A stretch of DNA of 64,000 bases from NCBI GenBank assembly GCA_008638375.1, contig CM018041.1, forward strand, positions 15,904,716 through 15,968,715. The letters run 5' to 3'. The notes beneath the pieces were generated by a model that saw nothing but the letters and a program-made list of their open reading frames with translations, did not search any database and was not told where the DNA came from. Made by a program: the position numbers and the translations under genes. Positions 39,069 to 49,870 of the stretch are shown here, piece by piece (within the stretch, counting starts at the first letter, position 1; every line of letters starts with the position of its first letter). Source of the stretch: Nyssa sinensis. Taxonomy: Eukaryota > Streptophyta > Magnoliopsida > Cornales > Nyssaceae.

Positions 39069-39419
39069 GTTCTAGAATGGAGACATAAAGCTCTCACCTA
39101 TGAAACCACGGCCAATGAGCTACAAACAGAAATATATGGGCTTAAGGAGGAGCTTGAAAAGTTGAGGATAAAACAAAACAGGGAAGTAACACCGACCAAA
39201 ATGGCTGCTCTGTCGTCAAACCCACCTTGTTCAGTCTATGAGAATGAAGACCCAAATTACAGCTCTGCCGTCACCACCAACCTACACCTAACACCCAACG
39301 CCCCATCACCATATCCACTGAATTTGTCCGTTGAACAATTTTCCGTAATTCATGAAATTGACCTTCACTGTCTTCGCATAAGACTCGACCCAACCTCTTC
39401 AAGAAACTTTGCCAAATAA
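39069..39419 (+). pseudogene. Coiled-coil exon-like reading frame, unrecognised
   Basis: Open from the acceptor at 39068 to TAA at 39417-39419 (116 codons). It begins VLEWRHKALTYETTANEL and continues QTEIYGLKEELEKLRIKQNRE, a heptad-like charged helix, then a Ser/Pro/Asn-rich part. I do not recognise the family. Its last residues overlap, in another frame, the start of MADS-box homology, so the frame may be a chimera of two gene fragments. Upstream exons are not evident. Confidence 0.4.
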
Positions 39420-39775
39420 GTGTTCTGTACGTGCGGTGCAGAGGTTGCAGTGTTCGTTATGTCTCTGACCAAGAAGGTCTATGCATTTAGCAATCCATTC
39501 GCAGACTCCGATATCGATCGCTTTCTCGCTAGAAACGCTTCTCTCAAGCCGAAAGACGTCTAGTTCACCTCCGCATGTTGACACTCATGTGTTGCACTCT
39601 TGCAGGCGGTATCTGGAGACTCTTGGTAGGTCGGAGAGAGAGAGAGAGAGAGAGAGCGATGGAAGAATCGAAAGAAGTGAGCGAAGGGGGGTTTTGGTGG
39701 GACGAACCCATTGATGAGCTAGGGTCGCATGTGCTTGAGCAATATATGGCTTCACTGGGAGTGCTAAAGAAATAG
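39395..39775 (+). pseudogene. Type I MADS-box (AGL62-like) pseudogene
   Basis: LFKK at 39395-39406 is followed by a frameshift. Then 39421-39563 reads GAEVAVFVMSLTKKVYAF and SNPFADSDIDRFLARN, the second half of a type I (M-alpha) MADS domain, ending at TAG 39561. After another disruption, the frame ending at 39775 gives GGFWWDEPIDELGSHVLEQY, the WW-AP-DEL-LEQ signature of the C-terminal region in AGL62/AGL28-like proteins. A (GA)n tract lies just before it (about 39632-39656). The N-terminal DNA-binding half is lost or scrambled. Intact relatives act in the female gametophyte and endosperm; this copy cannot make such a protein. Confidence 0.75.
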
Positions 39776-39797
39776 GTAAGGACTCGAGTAGATGACA

Positions 39798-40556
39798 TGA
39801 ATGTTTTTACACCGAGTTCGTTCATTAAACCGAGAAAATGTCTGAGTTACAAGTTATCGATTCAATTATCAGGTCAACTGAAATTAAACCGTGATATCAT
39901 AATTATATAATTAATAAATTTAATAATAGATTATTAATATTTTAAATTTTAAAAATTATACAAAAATTACTAAAAATTATATAAAAAAATATGAATTTTC
40001 TTAATATATAAAACTTTAAAAAAAAAATATAGTAGACATACCTTATTACAATTTTGAAAGTTGAAACTTTATTGTCAATCTTTCATAATCGCAACTACCA
40101 TAACAAAAATCATTTTAACATCCAATCCAAGCATAATCCAATAATTTAGTCTTCAACTACATGAAGAAAAAAAAAAAGATACAAACACTAATAATCATGC
40201 ATAAAATAAAATAAAATATCACATGATACAAATATATAATACTGGAGTTTCAAACTTTAAGGGTTTAAAATTTTAAATACAATCCAAGATAAATTCAACA
40301 AAAAATCAACTCAAATCAGCCAAAAAATTGCATAAAATTTGAGATTTTGAATATACCAAAAAAAAAAAAAATTGCAGCCAAGAACCAGTTAAACCAATTG
40401 ACCCAGTATCGGGTCAATCGGTTCAACGGTCGGACCGTCCGGTTTTAGAACGGTTTTGAACTTAAAACGGGTTTATAGGTTAAACCGAACGTTTTGTGAA
40501 CCAGTCGACGATTCAACCGATTGAATCAGCCGGTCCAGTTCGGGTTTTAAAACATT
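39798..40556. mobile_element. Candidate hAT-like MITE, about 760 bp
   Basis: The left end AATGTTTTTACACC and right end GGGTTTTAAAACATT are imperfect inverted repeats. Flanks AGATGACA (39790-39797) and GGATGAGA (40557-40564) match at six of eight positions. The right part is dense in CCGGTT/AACCGG motifs. Confidence 0.45.
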
Positions 40557-41796
40557 GGATGAGATAACGATGGCAAGTGCGTCTTCGTCGAGTCAAATTT
40601 CTTGGCTCTGCGTTGAATTGCAATGGAGACTTTTCTAATTTCAGAATTTGAAAATTAGGGTTTTAACTTGAGTTTTGTTTCTTTTTTTTATTAACGGTGA
40701 AAGCCAAAGCCTGGATTTTACTTAGAAAGTTTTGATTTAGCCCTTTTTCATTTACCATATCTTTTTAGTAGAGTCATTACCCAAATTGAGTTTGTCTATG
40801 CTAATTAGTTAGAATCCTCTTCACTGCAATGTAAGGAGTATGATTTGTGTGTGTGATGTATATATGATATATGTGTGAGAGACGGGATGAAATTTTTGTG
40901 TGATATATGTATATATATATGAATTATATGTACTTAAGAAAATATAAGTCTATCATGAAGGGTAAAATATTTATTTGATATTTTAAAGAAAAGGACATTA
41001 TAGTAGTATTTTCAATTGAATCATTGAAGGCATTGTTGTTAATTCTCAATATACAAAGGTATTGTTCGCATTTTTAAAATATAAGTTTGGAACCCAAATT
41101 TTTCTCAGCACCGTTACTAACGTAAATCGGAGAGTATTGTCAGTATATTTCAAAAAAATATCAGTGTAATTTTAAAAAAGATAGAAAAAGCCACTATAAT
41201 TGTCAATAACCTAATAAGACATCAATGTAAATTTTCCAATTTCAAAAAGTTTAAACTAGTTCCCACACCCAAACCTGCTTCTCAGACAACGTGAAGCTTT
41301 GGCTCAATTGAATAGTGTGGAAATGTAATAACTAGTGTGCCACACTAAACCTAAGAGCCAAGTAGAAAATAATAATGATTTGAAGTCAAACCAATAGGGT
41401 TCATCCGAATTACACGAGGAAATTTACATACACACATACATCACTAATAGGAGTGGTCAAAATTTTAATCTCTATTGTAGCATTTTATGAATAAAGCTTA
41501 GACATACCACCTACTAATTGAAAAGTTACAACTATATATAGAGTTAAAAGTTATATTTGGTTAATCAAATCATATAGTGCCCTCCAATTTTGTTCTATGA
41601 CATATATTTCCCATAATCTAAGAGGAAAATTCGAAGCTCTTTCAATGAAAATTTTTTGTTCTTGCTCTCACCACAAAGTCAGATTTTTCACCAATGTATG
41701 AGAAGGTAAATTCACCAAATGCATATAGAAATTGCAGTAGGTCCTCTGACAGAAATTCTCAATAAGAATGAATGAGACAACAAGACAACTGCTCCA
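40557..41796. other. Intergenic DNA and probable 3' UTR of the BTR1-like gene
   Basis: No gene is recognised. The stretch next to 41796 should be the 3' UTR of the minus-strand KH gene. Confidence 0.3.
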
Positions 41797-44700
41797 TCAC
41801 CTTTCAGAAGCAGAAGCTACTTTGTGGGATATCATGGCCTCAGCTACACGGAGTGCTCTCTGTGATCCCGTGATAGTCACTTTCCTGTCAAACAAGGTGT
41901 AATAGAATCAAAAGGGTTAGCATATTTATTTGCCCAATAACTCATCCCACCTAGCAGAAGAGAGATATCACTTCAAAACAATTCTATACCTATCAGATGT
42001 CCCAGACATGAAATCTCCTCTATCTGATACTTTGACCCTAGCCCCACTAACCTGCAAAATATGAAATGGTTAGGGCTTATGTAACAAAAGGAGCCAAAAA
42101 GAAACTTGTTTATGCACCTGACTGATTTCCATAAGATTTCTTCCACCACGGCCAACGACAATCCCTATATGCTCGTCTGCAACACCAATAGTCACCGAGT
42201 TACTCCAATCTTCCTGCAAAACACCAGGGAGCTTCTATTAAACAAACTCAGAGAACTGATAAAGTTTGAAGAAAAGAATGGTTAATTTAAAGAAGTAAAT
42301 TTCAATGTTTTGGAATACAGCAGCTATCTGAAATATTTCTTTTCATCTATATCCAATAATCCTAAGCAGGAAAAAGACTATAACAATTAAAGATTGATTC
42401 ACCATGGTGAGAATTAAAATGACAAGAACGCCTGTGATTCTGCTTCAATAAAATATAAGAGCAAAATCTGGAGATCTGTTCAACAAAAAGTGACCATAGA
42501 ATCCAAATCCGAGGAAAGGATAACATGGAGATGTTCTAAATAATTTAGAACCCATACACATCCAGCATCATAAAGGGGAAAAAAATCAAAACAAAAATTG
42601 TACAAGGAAAGTGTGAATTCTCCCTAAAACTTCCATGATCCAAACCCCGTGGCCCCTCCTAGTTCACAAACAGAGTTACGGAATTATATATTTCTAAACA
42701 AAATATAGATTAAGCCATATGCAATATATTCTCATTCTGAAAGGACCAAGTGGCCAAAAGGTTGATAACATAATTATTCATTACTCTGCTAAGAAAAGTT
42801 CAGCACTGCAGACATTTTCAGTTCCCACGAGGACAACCCTCAGAGAAGGGTAGATAAAACTTCAATTTGGACTAACATTAATCTATTGTGGACCAAATCA
42901 TGTAAGAACAAGTACCTAAACATTTTAATATAATCCACGGCGAGGTGAACCATTTAGTGCACATTCGTGACATTTATATAACCTTCAAATTTAAGTTCCA
43001 CTGAACCACATGGAAAGACAAGATTTGGAAAACAAGAAGCCATAGATCTAGGGAGCATTGTGGAAACACTTGAAGATGGTAACCTATGGACCAATGCCAA
43101 TAAGCATGGGCCATCCCAGTGAAGCCCATCTCTTAGCACACCAATAAATAATCTCACAAAGGCTATCTTGTATGTCAAATTAAAATGAGAGCAGACTATT
43201 GTTACTACAATACGTTCAATTATAAGTATTGTGTGTACAATAAAGCAATCATAGACTCATAGTTCAGGCAAAAATATTTGAGTCGAATGAACCTTGTTAT
43301 TCTGAAACTTTCCTCCAGCTCCATTGTGTCCAAAGTTCATAGCATTGTATGCTGCTGTTGCAACAGAAGCACATATTTACATGGAAGATAGTGAAAACCA
43401 GCAGACAAAACACCGAAATTTCAAATTTAAGAAAATTAACAAGGCATCAATTTTCACTACAATAACTCCAACATAATATAATATCGGCTACCAAAGAGAA
43501 GTGAGTTGTATAAATCAATACAGCAATTTCTTGAGTATTGTTATCAATAAACAAGGCTACAGAAAAAAATAGAAATGACCAACTTCGTTATAATTCTCTC
43601 CGCTAACTTGTTAAACGCTACCATAAAACATAAGGCAGGTAAAAAGTTGATAATAGACTTCCTGGCAACCTGCAGTTCAACTAAATTCAGGATAACTGGC
43701 TTTTGCAGAGGAAGAGTTTTTTCACCGGGATTTAGAAAAAAATTATGTAACATATTCACTGAAAGACCTTAAAACATCCATGATCCCTACACCAAATAAT
43801 AGACTACTTTTGTAGTTTATGTGAAATGAAAATAAGGGGAAAGAAACTCTATAGCAACAGATTTCAGCTAGATCATGAATACTGGCATCAGTTCTCTCAA
43901 AGCCGGACCACCTAATAAAAACAACTCAAGGAGATGGAAATCTCACATTGGTACATAAATGAAGTTAAAAAGTAAAAACTAATCAAACATTTCCATTCCT
44001 ATTCGAATAGAAAATTGTATGCGCCATTCTACCAAAGAACGAGAGGCATAAATGAAGGTAAAAAGCAAAAACTACTCAAATGCTTCCATTCCTATTCAAT
44101 CTTAACAGAAAATTGTAGGTGCCATTCTACCAAATAAGAAGAAGCACAACAGGTGGAGTTGAACTCCTTAAGGACAACCATCTCCATAGCCCTTTTTAAA
44201 ATGAGAATATCATTCTAAAAATATTGGGGTGAACTTCATCTGCTTCCTATAGCAGGTCAAGGAAAAGAACAGCCACCCTTTTGCAATTTATCTAGCGTAA
44301 TCATTTATATCTCATTTTAATTGTTAATGTCAGACACTTTTCTTAAAAATAATATAGTACCGACCAAGTTATATTACATAAACGCCTCTGAATGTTTGAA
44401 GACCCCATGTCCAACACATGACACTTGGGTATGGGCATGGTATTTGTGTCCAACATATCTGCTTGGTTGGTTGGTTGGTTACGCACCTAGCAAGCATGTC
44501 TGCTAATTTAAGTTTGCTATATAATTGAATATAAAACTATTAATGGATGAATTCGAGTCTAAGAACAATCATTTTGTGTAAAAAAATAATGTTAAATGTT
44601 AGGTCTATCTTCAGTCTACCCTTCTGAAGACCATGCGGAAACTAGACCAATATTGGGTAATGGTCTTTAAGGGCCATCGCTTGGTGCAATGGTAAAATAC

Positions 44701-46091
44701 TAGGACTGTCAAGCATAAGAACGCCAGTTCAATTTTGGGAAAAACCAATTTGTACAAAAATGGTATCAGTGCTAGGTTTGTCTCTAGGTTGACCCTCCCT
44801 CCCAAGTCCCAACACCCTCTGTAAGCAGGATTAACATTGGGCAATTGTCTTTGAACTTATCAATAGTGTGAATTGAAGAATAAACTATGAAACCAAAACA
44901 GAGCACTAATTGTTTTCAAAAACCTGACCGCCACTGGTGAAGCTTGCTTTGATTTCATACGTTCTTCAAGAACTAACTCTTTCCTAGCCACCTTAGTAAT
45001 TTTGACATAGCATTAGCGCTTTATCTAAAACCATCACCCCCTTTTACATGCCTATGCCAAATATTTTAACATGATTATATATATGTATGACAAAGGGTTG
45101 CCTCAGTATTTCTTGTCACTTTGTTTCAACCAGCTTGCCAATATTTTCTCAAAACCATTTCCTTGGATGATACTCAACTTTTTTACATCAAACCGGGCCT
45201 CTCAAACTCCAACTAGACCCGATTTTTAGAAATTTGGTTATGATGATAACAAATTGAAGCTTTCTAGTTCTTTATATGTAATGTTTCATGTAGAAAACTC
45301 CCAAAACTGATCAATTAGACCTTATCATGAAATTGGAACTTCATCCTACCTTTCTCTTAAAAACATATGGTTAGAGAAACTAAAGCAAAGATTACAAGAT
45401 ATAATTAAATGTTAATACTAGCAAGAACTAATGCTATGAACTCCAGACAATATAAAGCAATTGGTTTTTCTTCTTGAAAGGAACTTCAGAATTTTGTACT
45501 TACAACATACAACAGTTGATATTCAATCGTTACGCAGAAAAATGGGAAATAGAAACCTAACATGCGGGAAACCAAACTAACGAAAATTGCACAACTGATA
45601 CTCAAAAGAGGGAAGCATGATTGCAATAGCTATTTTGCTGGTTAAAGCGAATTTGAAGTGAATGTTCAAAGAACTGCTTTATATGGCCACTGAAGCAATC
45701 AAAATGGCTCCACCAACAGTTCTTCCCAGAAACAGATAAATAAGGACACAATTATTAGTTGTAATCTTCTTAGAAAAAACTTTTGTATACAACTGATAGA
45801 AAATGAACATAACAACCAACAGTGCATACAAAAATTAGCAGCTGATACTAGAACAGAGGCATTGTCAGATTAAGTAAATTAATTAAAGAAGTCGTACCTG
45901 CATATGAAAACGGGACACTGAAGGACTGTGCATAATGAGGATCCTCTGCCAACTTCAACAGAATCAATTCAATAGCCCGCATCAGTTCCTCTAAGGTACC
46001 AGTCAGTGTTACTAGCCTATCATTCAACCCAAGAAAATTATTATCCTGGGGAGATATCTTAATGCCAGCTTGAGAGTCTTCAATAAATGAC
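41797..46091 (-). CDS. BTR1: BTR1-like KH-domain RNA-binding protein, 3' exons only
   Basis: Coding exons are 45898-46091, 43293-43351 (or 43354), 42118-42213, 41990-42051 and 41797-41884, with TGA at 41799-41797. All have GT-AG borders and compatible phases. Exon 1 gives the back half of KH2 ([18 protein letters not shown], then [20 protein letters not shown]). The third and fourth give KH3 with its GRGG loop ([18 protein letters not shown]) and [10 protein letters not shown]; the last gives [17 protein letters not shown]. Order and spacing match Arabidopsis BTR1, a three-KH protein that binds tomato mosaic virus RNA. Exons for KH1 and the GKGG half of KH2 were not found up to about 58 kb. 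The gene is therefore 5'-truncated or has a very long intron. A read-through frame from an ATG at 46249 enters the first visible exon in frame. Confidence 0.82.
43352..43425 (-). other. Decayed exon segment next to a tandem (NAGNAG) acceptor
   Basis: Directly upstream of exon 43293-43351 the minus strand reads TCTGTTGCAACAGCAG. This both encodes SVATA, the residues expected before AYN in BTR1 proteins, and provides two AG acceptors three bases apart. Farther upstream, [13 protein letters not shown] in another frame resembles the FYSGFHGPPYAYALP segment, with a small deletion breaking the frame. The annotated splice skips it. Confidence 0.5.
43954..44142. repeat. 93-bp tandem duplication in a BTR1 intron
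   Basis: Two diverged copies start CATAAATGAAG at 43954 and 44047. Both contain TTCCATTCCTATTC and GCCATTCTACCAAA. Confidence 0.85.
44585..44862 (+). mobile_element. SINE with a second 3' fragment upstream
   Basis: From about 44669 the sequence has a tRNA-like head: GGGCCATCGCTTGGTGCAAT (box A region), AAGCATAAGAACG, GCCAGTTCAATTTTGGG (box B-like). A 3' body follows with TAGGTTTGTCTCTAGGTTGA and ATTGGGCAATTGTCTTTG. The preceding 85 bases (TTAGGTCTATCTTCAGTC ... ATTGGGTAATGGTCTTT) resemble the same 3' body, suggesting one SINE inserted at the tail of another. Confidence 0.6.
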
Positions 46092-46249
46092 CTGCTCAAC
46101 AATACACAAATACAGCAGTTGTCAATAAACATCAAGGATGTGAGAATAAAGTAACAACTGATCTCATGCGAAACAGAATCTTCTTCTTTTTTGGTAAGTT
46201 TCATGCGAAACAGAATCATCAAACAGTTCTTTACAGTCAATACATCCAT

Positions 46250-48100
46250 TATAAATAATTACATAACATTCTTTCTGGCTGACAACACCATAAAACAATG
46301 ACCTGTCTGAATGTATTAATCAGTATTCACACAACACAGAATCACTTTTGTTTTGATATTCTATCAAAATCCCATAACATATTCCAGGAGTGTTTTCTCA
46401 CTGCCTTTCCATTCGTATCTGTTGCAAATTCCAATCCAAAACCAGGGCAGGTAGCCCACTGCCAAAACCCATAAAACAACAGAATATCAAAATACAGTAG
46501 GACATGTCTGTTGCACAAACTTCGCAAATTCTGTAAACCCTACAGATTTGTGATCAGCAAATTGTCGATTTAAGAGAGAATTTAAGGTTGTGGATCCTTT
46601 ACCTCCAATCTAACGAATGTCAGATTGTAAATTACATTTCAATGAAAATCTCCAATTCTCAAAAATAAAATGAAGTTAACAAATAAAATCAGTAGCCCAA
46701 AAAAATTAATTTTATCTATCAATGGAATTTTAATCCCATTTGTTTTACATTTAAATTTCATAAATAGAAGCAACGGTACCTGAACAATTCCATTTTTTTC
46801 CTTCGACTTAAGGAAACCTAGCAAATCGAGAAATATGCACACAAAAAAAAGCCTTCACAAAATCTATAGTTTCGCCTTTTCTTTCCGAACACTCTTCTCT
46901 CCTTTATGCTATTTCTCTGTCATAGACTTTTTGCCAAATCATCTTTCTTCAATCCAGCCTATCTTCATTTCTGTTACAATATAGGCTAATCTCTATCTTA
47001 GACTTTCATTTAAACGCGTCAAATGTATCTCATCCTATTATCTTTCAAAGTGTGAAGTTGGTTAATGGATTTTACCTATTGATTGTATATTATGTTCTTT
47101 TTTATTTTCCCGAATGGTGAAATGGGCTCTAGCAATGGGAATTATGTCATGTGGACCAATGTTGCATGGCCTGTTGAATTTTATGTGCCAACAAAGTCAA
47201 ACTCTATGATACCCGTAAACTATTATGATGCGGTTGACCGCAAAAATAATTCAAGGCGACCTTTTAAAAAAATGTAGACCTACAACTTATCTTAGAATGA
47301 GGGGAAAAAGGGAATAAATAGGTTAAGGGTGAATGGAAGAAAGATGGGTGTGGGTGTCAGTATCACACTTCTTGAAGGAAGGCCTACACATTCACAACTT
47401 GGGTTTTTTAACAATCACACCCAAGAGGGGCTGCATGGCATCTCAAAACCCATAATCTTCAGAGGGGCAGCATAACATTCACTGATTTCATTTATCCTCA
47501 AAAAATGTTCTAATAGATCACTTTCAGGGAAACCTAGGCATAAAAACTTGGTTGAAAAGTAACTTGGAAGCAAGCCACAGGACTCCTTAAATCTGAACCA
47601 AACTAATAGATAGGCCCATAAAACAAAGGGTCATATATGGTTAAGCCCAAAATACAGCCCAGAATAGAACATACCAAAAGGTAAACCTATAAAAAAAAAA
47701 CCTCAAAAAATATATAATCTTGTCTAGGTCTTACAAAAAAATACTTCATTCTTATGTTAAAATAAATAAACAAATAAAAAGAAAAGAAGAGATGAGATGA
47801 GATGATTAATTTCAAAGCTAGTCAAGCTCCCTAGTAGGTCCTGACTTCAGTACGAACCAATATTCTAGCTTCATTTTTTCCTTTAACTCTCATCTATCTT
47901 GGACCTCGCACGGTCTGCATCAACAAAACTTTTTAGAGTCTAGATACATGCATCGGAAGTTTGAGGTAATGTCTTGTAGCACCAAGTGCAGGGATGGGGG
48001 CTCAACAGAGTATCAATTCATGCAACATTAGATGGTGGCTCTCAAACTGTACTATTAAGATCGTCAATAGTATGTGTTTTAGATGATCATCTCACTAGGT
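46250..48100. other. Intergenic or intronic DNA, no gene recognised
   Basis: I searched the minus strand for the missing KH exons (GKGG, LVVPNSS) and found none. A plus-strand frame at 47083-47277 has no recognisable motif. Confidence 0.35.
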
Positions 48101-48102
48101 TG

Positions 48103-48202
48103 TCCTCCATAGTTACAGGTAAAGAATGAGAGAAACTTCCCATGAAGTTACTAGAATTCATTTCCTCCATGGTTAGAGGTAAAGAACAAGAGAAACTTCC
48201 CA
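48103..48202. repeat. 60-bp period direct duplication
   Basis: TCCTCCATAGTTACAGGTAA at 48103 recurs as TCCTCCATGGTTAGAGGTAA at 48163. Each is followed by AGA..AGAGAAACTTCCCA. Confidence 0.85.
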
Positions 48203-48425
48203 AAATTTGATAAAATCAAATGCATTTCAAGAAGTCTCTTAACTTCTGACAAAACAATAAATATGTGGACGAATACATGGAAGTGTTTTAAAGGCTGGAA
48301 GCCTAAAATGGTTAAAAGAAAACATAAAGACTGAACCACAGCCTATACATCGTGAGATAATGCCTTTCCAATTTAGGATCAAGCTACGACTTAGCATAGG
48401 TAGATGGTTTGTGTGTGTGTACATT

Positions 48426-48456
<31 letters not shown>

Positions 48457-48458
48457 TA

Positions 48459-49143
48459 TAGGGATGTTAAAATGAGACGAATAGCTGCCATTTGGCTCAT
48501 TTACAAATCAAGCATATTTGTAATACAAAACGGGCTGACCTTGAACCAATATTTGAGCTCAATTGATTATAGAGCCAATCTCAAACAACCTTACATTCAG
48601 CAGATAAAGCTCGTGAATCATTTGAGGTTTATGGCGTTGGAATCATAACAGTGGAGACAAATGATTTCTTCCACCATGAGATCATTAACTAATAGAATCT
48701 AAAATTTTGCCAAGAGATCTCAACTAGACAATGAGAACAACCCAATATAATTTCAAAGTAAATAAGATTACTTTTAAGGCAGGTTACTTAATCAACTACA
48801 ATGTATAATGCAATAAAAAGTCCAAGTTGATGTCACTACACGTTTGGGAAAGCTAGGGCCAAAAAGTGACTAAATAAAGTTGTAGGGAAGATTTATGTAT
48901 GACTAAAAACCCTCACAAATTTGGAAATGAAGTGAAAATGCTTGCCTCCAATGGACTAAATAACATTTGTCAATTTCTTATGAGCCAAGATTTAGCTTCT
49001 GCTTCAAAAATTAAGCCAAGATGAAACTACCCTTGCTCAATTTAAACCAAATTCAAGCCGAGCTTGAGCAAAATCCATCATGTGTCAAGCTAAGGATCAA
49101 ACAATCAGATAATTTGCCTTGGTTTAGCTCGTTTTCACCCCAA
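48459..49143. mobile_element. Possible hAT-like MITE
   Basis: Left end TAGGGATGTTAAAATGAGAC and right end AGCTCGTTTTCACCCCAA are imperfect inverted repeats. Subterminal GAGCTC/AAGCTTGAG motifs occur at both sides. A (TA)n tract at the left border hides any target duplication. Confidence 0.35.
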
Positions 49144-49662
49144 TTTAAATATCCATGCACTTTTTTTCAAATAAGTAAGACACCCACCCATTTTGTCACA
49201 ATTGGGACTCAAACCCTCAACCTTCCTATTTGGGAGGTGAAGGAGATGTCGTTCAAGCAAAATCTTAGTCATAAATCACTATTCACTTATAATAGAGAAC
49301 GAGTTCAAGTGGTGTACAGCCCGTTTGATAGACTCAGTCCGACAAACTTAGCTAAGAAAAATCAAGCAGGAGGTTCTAACTTTATTGCCTTAAAATTATA
49401 AGAGTACATTTCTCATGTAAACAACCGGTAAAAGAAGTCATCTAATATCTTTAGCATTTACGCGTTGAAGAATACCTTTAAACAATTGCACAGTATCTTT
49501 CTTTTTCTGGATAAGAAGGAAGTAATACAGTGTACTAGCCTGGATAAACCTCATATGTGCTAAACCAGCCCCTATCTGCGCACATCGGGTGAACCAGGAC
49601 TTATACCCCACAAGGTGTTACACCACTAAGGCCTGCCATCCAAGATAACTCTAGGGTTAAAC

Positions 49663-49808
49663 GATTAAATAGCTATTTTTGACCTGGACGTCACAAGCTC
49701 AAATCACAAACATAGCCACTCCTTACGAGGGTAAAGCTCCGTAGATCTAACCCTTCACAAACCCCAAGGTGGTGGAAGTCACGTGCACTAGGCTAGCCCT
49801 TTGCTATA
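49663..49808 (+). mobile_element. Au-type SINE relic
   Basis: The body has the Au/TS SINE order: GACGTCACAAGCTCAAATC (box B region), AGCCACTCCTTACGAGGGTA, AAGCTCCGTAGATCTAACCC, CAAACCCCAAGGTGGTGG and a tail GTGCACTAGGCTAGCCCTTT. The tRNA-like head is degenerate. Confidence 0.65.
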
Positions 49809-49870
49809 TCAATATCTTCTTTTTTAAACCTTCTTGTATAACAGGATATAAACTCCTCATCCACAAGACC

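Noticed and set aside
44660..44740. tRNA-like boxes A and B
   Set aside because: They belong to a SINE head. There is no cloverleaf with an anticodon arm and CCA-adjacent acceptor stem that I can pair.
47083..47277. 64-codon frame with NGNYVMWTNVAWPVEFY
   Set aside because: Composition is protein-like, but I recognise no family, splice context or neighbouring exon.
49021..49401. 126-codon plus-strand reading frame
   Set aside because: Overlaps the right end of a possible MITE with AAGCTTGAG-type subterminal motifs and has no recognisable domain.
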